Shown: positions 4,765 to 7,915 of the stretch, one piece after another
Numbering within the stretch: the first letter of the stretch is position 1
Layout: each line of letters opens with the position of its first letter
DNA from: Candidatus Thalassarchaeaceae archaeon
GTDB lineage: Archaea; Thermoplasmatota; Poseidoniia; Poseidoniales; Thalassarchaeaceae
Assembly (NCBI GenBank): GCA_029250425.1
Contig: JAQXFF010000306.1
Location: 1-7,915, forward strand
Direction of reading: 5' to 3'
Length of the DNA: 7,915 bases
The notes under the pieces: generated by a model
Databases searched by the model: none
Seen by the model: the letters and a program-made list of their open reading frames with translations, nothing else
What the model was told of the DNA's origin: nothing
Translations under genes and position numbers: made by a program

Positions 4765-7355
4765 CCATTCAATTCATCGAGATATTGTTGGCCGTAGTGT
4801 TGCCACTGTTCCATGGTCCACCCCGCAGGTAATCCTGTAGCAGGTAATGGAGGCCCTTGGACAATCACCTCGATTTGTGGTTGTTCAGCCACTGATTGCA
4901 TAGGCTCGGGAGGGTAATGCTCTGGCGTTGGTGAGGCGAACACATCGAGAGGTGGGGCGGAGCTCCACTCAAGTTCCTCTGGAGGAGGACGCATGAACAG
5001 CAACCGAGCAGCTGAAATGAATACAATCAAAAGGCCGATTACAGCAATAATGACAGCGCTATTCATCTTTGATTCAGAAGCCTCAGAATCTTGAGATGTC
5101 GAACTTTCGGGCTTATCTTCAGTGGGTTCTAGATCTGTTACATTGGCTTGTTCTTCTACAGGCAGGGGTGTTTGATCACAATCATCAGGAATGCCATCAT
5201 CGTCTTGATCGATGGTGTCATTGAAGCCAGAACATTGGTCTTCAGTGTCCGATACACCATCACCATCTGAGTCAATCAGTGAATCGCAACCATCTGCAAT
5301 GCCGTCGCCATCCACATCGAGTGCATCATCAAAGCCATCGCAGAGGTCTTCATCGTCTGAAATTTCATCACCATCTGAATCAATCAACGAATCACAACCG
5401 TCAGGAATGCCATCACCATCTAGATCAATTGCATCATCATGTCCATCGCAAACATCTACCTCATCAGAGATACCATCACCATCTGAATCAATCAAAGAAT
5501 CGCAACCATCTGCAATGCCGTCGTCATCCACATCGATTGTGTCATCAAATCCCGAGCAGGTGTCCAAATCATCGGATACGCCATCACCATCTGAATCTAG
5601 AATGGCGTCACAACCATCGGGGATACCGTCACTATCAACATCAATAGAATCATCAAAACCAGGGCAAATGTCCTGAGAATTCTCAACCCCATCACCATCT
5701 GAATCAACCAAATCATCACAACCGTCTGGAATTGAATCTGAATCAACATCGATAGCATCGTCAAATCCTCTGCAAATATCTGCATTATCCTTCACGCCAT
5801 CTCCATCAGTATCATCAATGCAACCATCGCCATCTGAATCCCAAGGAATGGATTCCTCTTTGTTGCAGTTGTCTGTCCAAGATTCCACATAATCCCCAGG
5901 AGTGAGATCTTTACCCACAAAACCAGCGAACGAACTATTGTAACGATGAGCCTTGAACACCGTGTTCTGTTGACTGTTCACATTCTGTCCTTGAGGGATG
6001 GTTTCACCCTGATTCATCGGCCCATTTCCAATCACGGGATTGATGTATTCCCAAACGATTTCACCCTCTAAATTAACCTCATAAAATGTGCCACGTTGGC
6101 CCCATGTGACCAAAGTGTTTCCATTCTCTAATCGCTCAGAACCTGAGATGGAAGTTCCATACATATCTGTGCCTTGATCCCAAGACCAACTTGGAGCCGC
6201 AGGCCCCCATGCACTTCCAGGTTGGATTACATATTCTCCATTTACCAGAGGAGGAGATATTACATCAACCGAAGAATAACTAGTGCTACGTCCGACACCG
6301 TTGTTGAATAGCGACAAATCCCCTGCACCGGGACGACCCTCCTGAATCCAATGAATGTCATGTTGTCCAAACAACTGCTGGTCTTCTGGAGTTCCAGCCC
6401 GATAGGCTTCGGGGTTGCCCCAACGATACAGAAGGTCTCCGCCCTTGCCGGAATTACCACCCGAATGACTCGCAGCTTCCGCTGTAGTCGTACTGTGGTC
6501 AATAAGGTAGATTTCGTTCGTATTCTTGCATGATAAGGCAATTTGATCAAGGATTGGATTGTAATCGATACCATTGCAGTGCATCCAGTCACTCTTGTAC
6601 TTGTTCGGACCGGCTGCATCTGCAAAATTAATGTCAAGCAACTCAGGATGATCTGCGACCACACCATAGTTGTCCTTGGTTGAATCAAAGTCCTGAATAA
6701 GATGATCCCAGATATGCCACTCCCACACGATATTGGCTTGGTCCGTCCCCACCGGTTCGACCTCGACTATGTGGTCGGGCCACAATTGGTTCTGACTCAT
6801 CTTATCGGGGTCTCGGCCAGCCTGTTCAGCCTGTTCCACACTCTTGGATTCCCATGCAATCATCAAAAAATTGCCATTGGGCAATGGTTCGATATCATGG
6901 TGGCTTCGTCTCGAATCTCCAACGTAATACCATTCCCATTCCATCTGACTATTCCACGATAAACGCTCGATTTTCCCTGCGATTCCCCCACCACTGAATG
7001 AACCGCCCCCATCTGTACCAATGTTAGCGGTGCGTAGCAAATCACCATCATCCAACATGTAGGCTGAAAGTCCTGGTCTCAAACCACTAGAAGATGTCCA
7101 AGAGTGAATTTCTCGCCCGTGAGTATCAATGAGGTAGGTGCTTGCAGAAGACATTGGAGCGAAGAGTGTGTAATCCAGATCTACTCTGTCATCGCAGTAA
7201 ATCAGGCCAACAGTCCAAGTCAAATTACGATTGGCATTGCAAATTGGTTCAACAATCTCAGAGGACTCATCTGCCAAGACCGAAGGGGAAGCAATGCACA
7301 ACAGAGATGTCAGCATCAACAACGAAAGTGACACTGAAATCAATGGCCGGCCCAT
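4749..7355 (-). CDS. Surface-anchored arylsulfotransferase-like protein with calcium-type repeats
   Basis: This 868-residue protein starts at the ATG complementary to 7353-7355. The frame stays open further upstream, but this start gives a clean signal peptide (MGRPLISVSLSLLML, cleavage near SVLA-DE at residue 28). Residues about 45-500 resemble the arylsulfotransferase (ASST) beta-propeller, with blade-like motifs and characteristic histidines: SHHDIEPLPNGN (His152/153), DWMHCNGIDYN (His259), GQHDIHW (His332) and FKAHRY (His470). Known ASST enzymes move sulfuryl groups between phenolic donors and acceptors through a histidine intermediate. Activity here is inferred; the catalytic residues were not aligned. 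Residues 506-730 are six thrombospondin type 3-like repeats likely to bind calcium. An acidic, Ser/Glu-rich spacer, one membrane helix (about 764-788) and an 80-residue Pro-rich cytoplasmic tail with GWTMEQWQHYGQQYL near the end follow. The protein should display its propeller outside the cell. No clear Shine-Dalgarno precedes the ATG, so a leaderless or weak-leader transcript is possible. Confidence 0.88.
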   Translation of the reverse strand: MGRPLISVSLSLLMLTSLLCIASPSVLADESSEIVEPICNANRNLTWTVGLIYCDDRVDLDYTLFAPMSSASTYLIDTHGREIHSWTSSSGLRPGLSAYMLDDGDLLRTANIGTDGGGSFSGGGIAGKIERLSWNSQMEWEWYYVGDSRRSHHDIEPLPNGNFLMIAWESKSVEQAEQAGRDPDKMSQNQLWPDHIVEVEPVGTDQANIVWEWHIWDHLIQDFDSTKDNYGVVADHPELLDINFADAAGPNKYKSDWMHCNGIDYNPILDQIALSCKNTNEIYLIDHSTTTAEAASHSGGNSGKGGDLLYRWGNPEAYRAGTPEDQQLFGQHDIHWIQEGRPGAGDLSLFNNGVGRSTSYSSVDVISPPLVNGEYVIQPGSAWGPAAPSWSWDQGTDMYGTSISGSERLENGNTLVTWGQRGTFYEVNLEGEIVWEYINPVIGNGPMNQGETIPQGQNVNSQQNTVFKAHRYNSSFAGFVGKDLTPGDYVESWTDNCNKEESIPWDSDGDGCIDDTDGDGVKDNADICRGFDDAIDVDSDSIPDGCDDLVDSDGDGVENSQDICPGFDDSIDVDSDGIPDGCDAILDSDGDGVSDDLDTCSGFDDTIDVDDDGIADGCDSLIDSDGDGISDEVDVCDGHDDAIDLDGDGIPDGCDSLIDSDGDEISDDEDLCDGFDDALDVDGDGIADGCDSLIDSDGDGVSDTEDQCSGFNDTIDQDDDGIPDDCDQTPLPVEEQANVTDLEPTEDKPESSTSQDSEASESKMNSAVIIAVIGLLIVFISAARLLFMRPPPEELEWSSAPPLDVFASPTPEHYPPEPMQSVAEQPQIEVIVQGPPLPATGLPAGWTMEQWQHYGQQYLDELNGHNNG
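5166..5840 (-). repeat. Six thrombospondin type 3-like repeats (108-nt period)
   Basis: On the minus strand, five consecutive 36-residue (108-nt) units occupy 5166-5705, preceded by a 45-residue first unit at 5706-5840 that carries an extra acidic loop. Each unit follows the pattern DSDGDG(V/I)-x4-D-x-C-x-GF-x-D-x-(I/L)-D-x-D-x-DGI-x-D-x-CD, giving two calcium-type acidic loops and two cysteines at fixed positions. Units 2-5 are the most alike; the first and last are the most diverged, as expected for internal duplication with end units drifting. The nucleotide periodicity creates long open frames on the opposite strand that are not genes. Confidence 0.93.
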
Positions 7356-7560
7356 GTTTAGACGGGGACGGTCATCTTTTTCAATCGTTCTGAACGGGAA
7401 AGTTATGGTGGACGCTGGGGGCTGTGCAACCCCAGTATCTGATTCCCAACTCCTTGCCATAATCAGAGCAGCACATGCCTTGTTGGCTGCAGGTGACACC
7501 GAGGCAGCAACTGACCTCTTAGCTTCATTCTCAAGCCCGGGAGTTGATGCCCTTTGTTGA
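7354..7560 (+). CDS. Possible small protein, unrecognised
   Basis: From the ATG at 7354 the frame encodes 68 residues, ending in a TGA at 7558-7560. The C-terminal part looks like a real folded peptide: an amphipathic helix pair, DSQLLAIIRAAHALLAAG then DTEAATDLLASF, preceded by a beta-like stretch FSIVLNGKVMVDAGG. The Ala/Asp/Gly-rich first-codon-position pattern also looks coding. The start is uncertain. ATG 7354 overlaps the start codon of the divergent surface-protein gene within one CATG, and no Shine-Dalgarno precedes it. ATG 7405 would give a 51-residue protein and leave about 49 nt between the two starts. I found no family resemblance. The alternative is a chance open frame opposite an unexpressed upstream extension of the divergent gene. 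Confidence 0.4.
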   Translation: MFRRGRSSFSIVLNGKVMVDAGGCATPVSDSQLLAIIRAAHALLAAGDTEAATDLLASFSSPGVDALC

Positions 7561-7565
7561 ACGAC

Positions 7566-7611
7566 TTTTCAACTCTTGAAAACAAAACCATGTTTTCAAC
7601 TCTTGAAAACA
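7566..7611 (+). repeat. Two direct copies of a palindromic 19-mer, 27 bp apart
   Basis: TTTTCAACTCTTGAAAACA occurs exactly at 7566-7584 and again at 7593-7611. Each copy is itself a dyad, TTTTCAA-CTC-TTGAAAA. In the second copy the arms extend to 8 bp (G7592 with C7610), and outside them AACCATG (7586-7592) faces CATGGTT (7614-7620), giving a longer imperfect stem. Centres at 7574 and 7601 are 27 bp apart, between two and three helical turns. The identical paired dyads in a short intergenic region suggest binding sites for a dimeric regulator. Confidence 0.7.
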
Positions 7612-7624
7612 CACATGGTTCACC

Positions 7625-7632
7625 TCTAAATT
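7625..7632 (+). promoter_or_regulatory. Candidate archaeal TATA box
   Basis: TCTAAATT is the most TATA-like stretch before the gene starting at 7681. Transcription would begin about 26 nt downstream, near 7655, leaving a leader of about 25 nt. The match to the archaeal consensus is weak. Position relative to the flanking palindromes supports it more than the sequence does. Confidence 0.3.
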
Positions 7633-7635
7633 GGC

Positions 7636-7658
7636 AACCATCAATGGTTCAACCATTG
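7636..7658 (+). promoter_or_regulatory. Operator-like palindrome of AACCAT/ATGGTT half-sites
   Basis: CAATGGTTCAACCATTG at 7642-7658 is a perfect 8-bp inverted repeat around a single C. An overlapping palindrome, AACCAT-CA-ATGGTT, lies at 7636-7649. Further half-sites occur at 7586-7592 and 7614-7620, so the motif alternates in orientation five times in 71 bp. The 17-bp palindrome would cover the predicted transcription start of the downstream gene, where a bound repressor would block initiation. Regulator identity is unknown. Confidence 0.5.
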
Positions 7659-7680
7659 CAACACATGTGGGGGTGGAATG

Positions 7681-7915
7681 ATGGGAATTGAGCGCTTTCC
7701 TTCCGCAAAGAAGGATCTCAGAAGGGCAATATTGCACAAAGACAGAGGTTTCGCGGTTCGTATTCGCTTGGTCTTAACAGAGACTGGTGAGGATTATCTC
7801 GCACCTGCATGCGGAAATGCTTGCATAGTTCACGTATTACCTTCTCTATCGACGTTACAATTACCACTCATCCATCGCGACGGTAGCAATGTGCTCATCA
7901 CCCCACAGTTAGTAG
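7681..7915 (+). CDS. Unrecognised gene start, 3' partial
   Basis: An open frame of 78 residues runs off the right edge. Two adjacent ATGs are available, 7678 and 7681. GGGGGTG at 7669-7675 lies 5 nt before the second, so 7681 is preferred. The visible N-terminus (MGIERFPSAKKDLRRAILHK) is basic and helix-prone. It is followed by a beta-rich stretch (FAVRIRLVLTETG), a CGNAC motif with Cys44 and Cys48, and more strands. There is no signal peptide or membrane segment. I do not recognise the family from this fragment. The 117-nt region before it is dense with palindromes, which suggests regulated transcription and supports it being a real gene. Confidence 0.5.
   Translation, partial: MGIERFPSAKKDLRRAILHKDRGFAVRIRLVLTETGEDYLAPACGNACIVHVLPSLSTLQLPLIHRDGSNVLITPQLV

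Noticed and set aside
5212..5676. Long Ser/Pro-rich and His/Arg-rich open frames on the + strand
   Set aside because: They lie opposite the repeat-coding region of the minus-strand gene and mirror its 108-nt period. The composition is a by-product of reading acidic repeats in antisense, and no start signals support them.
7356..7499. 48-residue N-terminal extension of the arylsulfotransferase-like protein
   Set aside because: The frame is open, but the extension is not hydrophobic and would put the obvious signal peptide internally. The ATG at 7355 gives a normal secretion signal.
7566..7611. CRISPR-like repeats
   Set aside because: There are only two 19-bp copies with an 8-bp gap, far too short for a spacer, and each repeat is fully self-palindromic. 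An operator pair explains this better.
7531..7737. Minus-strand frame with repeated FQELK segments
   Set aside because: The repetition comes from the two palindromic 19-mers being read as codons. It spans an intergenic region plus the start of a + strand gene and has no ribosome-binding site.

Overview
The window reads as a chromosomal segment of a planktonic archaeon, most likely a Marine Group II / Poseidoniales-type euryarchaeon (Thermoplasmatota). Three things point there: an archaeal/eukaryotic-type PheS with an N-terminal winged-helix region; Shine-Dalgarno-spaced, tightly packed genes of moderate GC; and a large secreted protein with a signal peptide, acidic Dx(D/N)xDG calcium-type repeats, one C-terminal membrane anchor and a short cytoplasmic tail. 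The taxonomic call is an inference from gene content. No rRNA or other marker gene is present to fix it.

Layout. Positions 3-3203 (+) hold five closely spaced genes: the 3' part of a class I/II PLP aminotransferase, a four-helix membrane protein of unknown function, a soluble YbjQ/UPF0145-type protein, a membrane-anchored relative of that protein, and a two-helix membrane protein ending in a zinc ribbon. Gaps of 9, 25, 9 and 11 nt suggest one transcription unit. After a 64-nt gap containing a perfect 8-bp hairpin that buries the ribosome-binding site, pheS (3268-4764, +) encodes the phenylalanyl-tRNA synthetase alpha subunit. Its 3' end overlaps by 16 nt the 3' end of a convergent gene (4749-7355, -). 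That gene encodes an arylsulfotransferase-like propeller followed by six thrombospondin type 3-like repeats, a transmembrane anchor and a cytoplasmic tail.

The right end (7354-7915) holds a possible small gene whose ATG shares the CATG palindrome with the start codon of the convergent gene. Next comes a 117-nt intergenic region full of palindromes: two copies of TTTTCAACTCTTGAAAACA 27 bp apart, plus a run of AACCAT/ATGGTT half-sites. Last is the start of an unrecognised gene that leaves the window. The palindrome cluster looks like a cis-regulatory module for that last gene.

The aminotransferase and PheS both handle amino acids, and an aromatic substrate for the former would fit, but the link is circumstantial. 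The most interesting items are the paired YbjQ proteins next to small membrane and zinc-ribbon proteins, the hairpin over the pheS ribosome-binding site, the operator-like array at 7566-7658, and the domain architecture of the surface arylsulfotransferase-like protein. No mobile element, CRISPR array, tRNA or rRNA was found.
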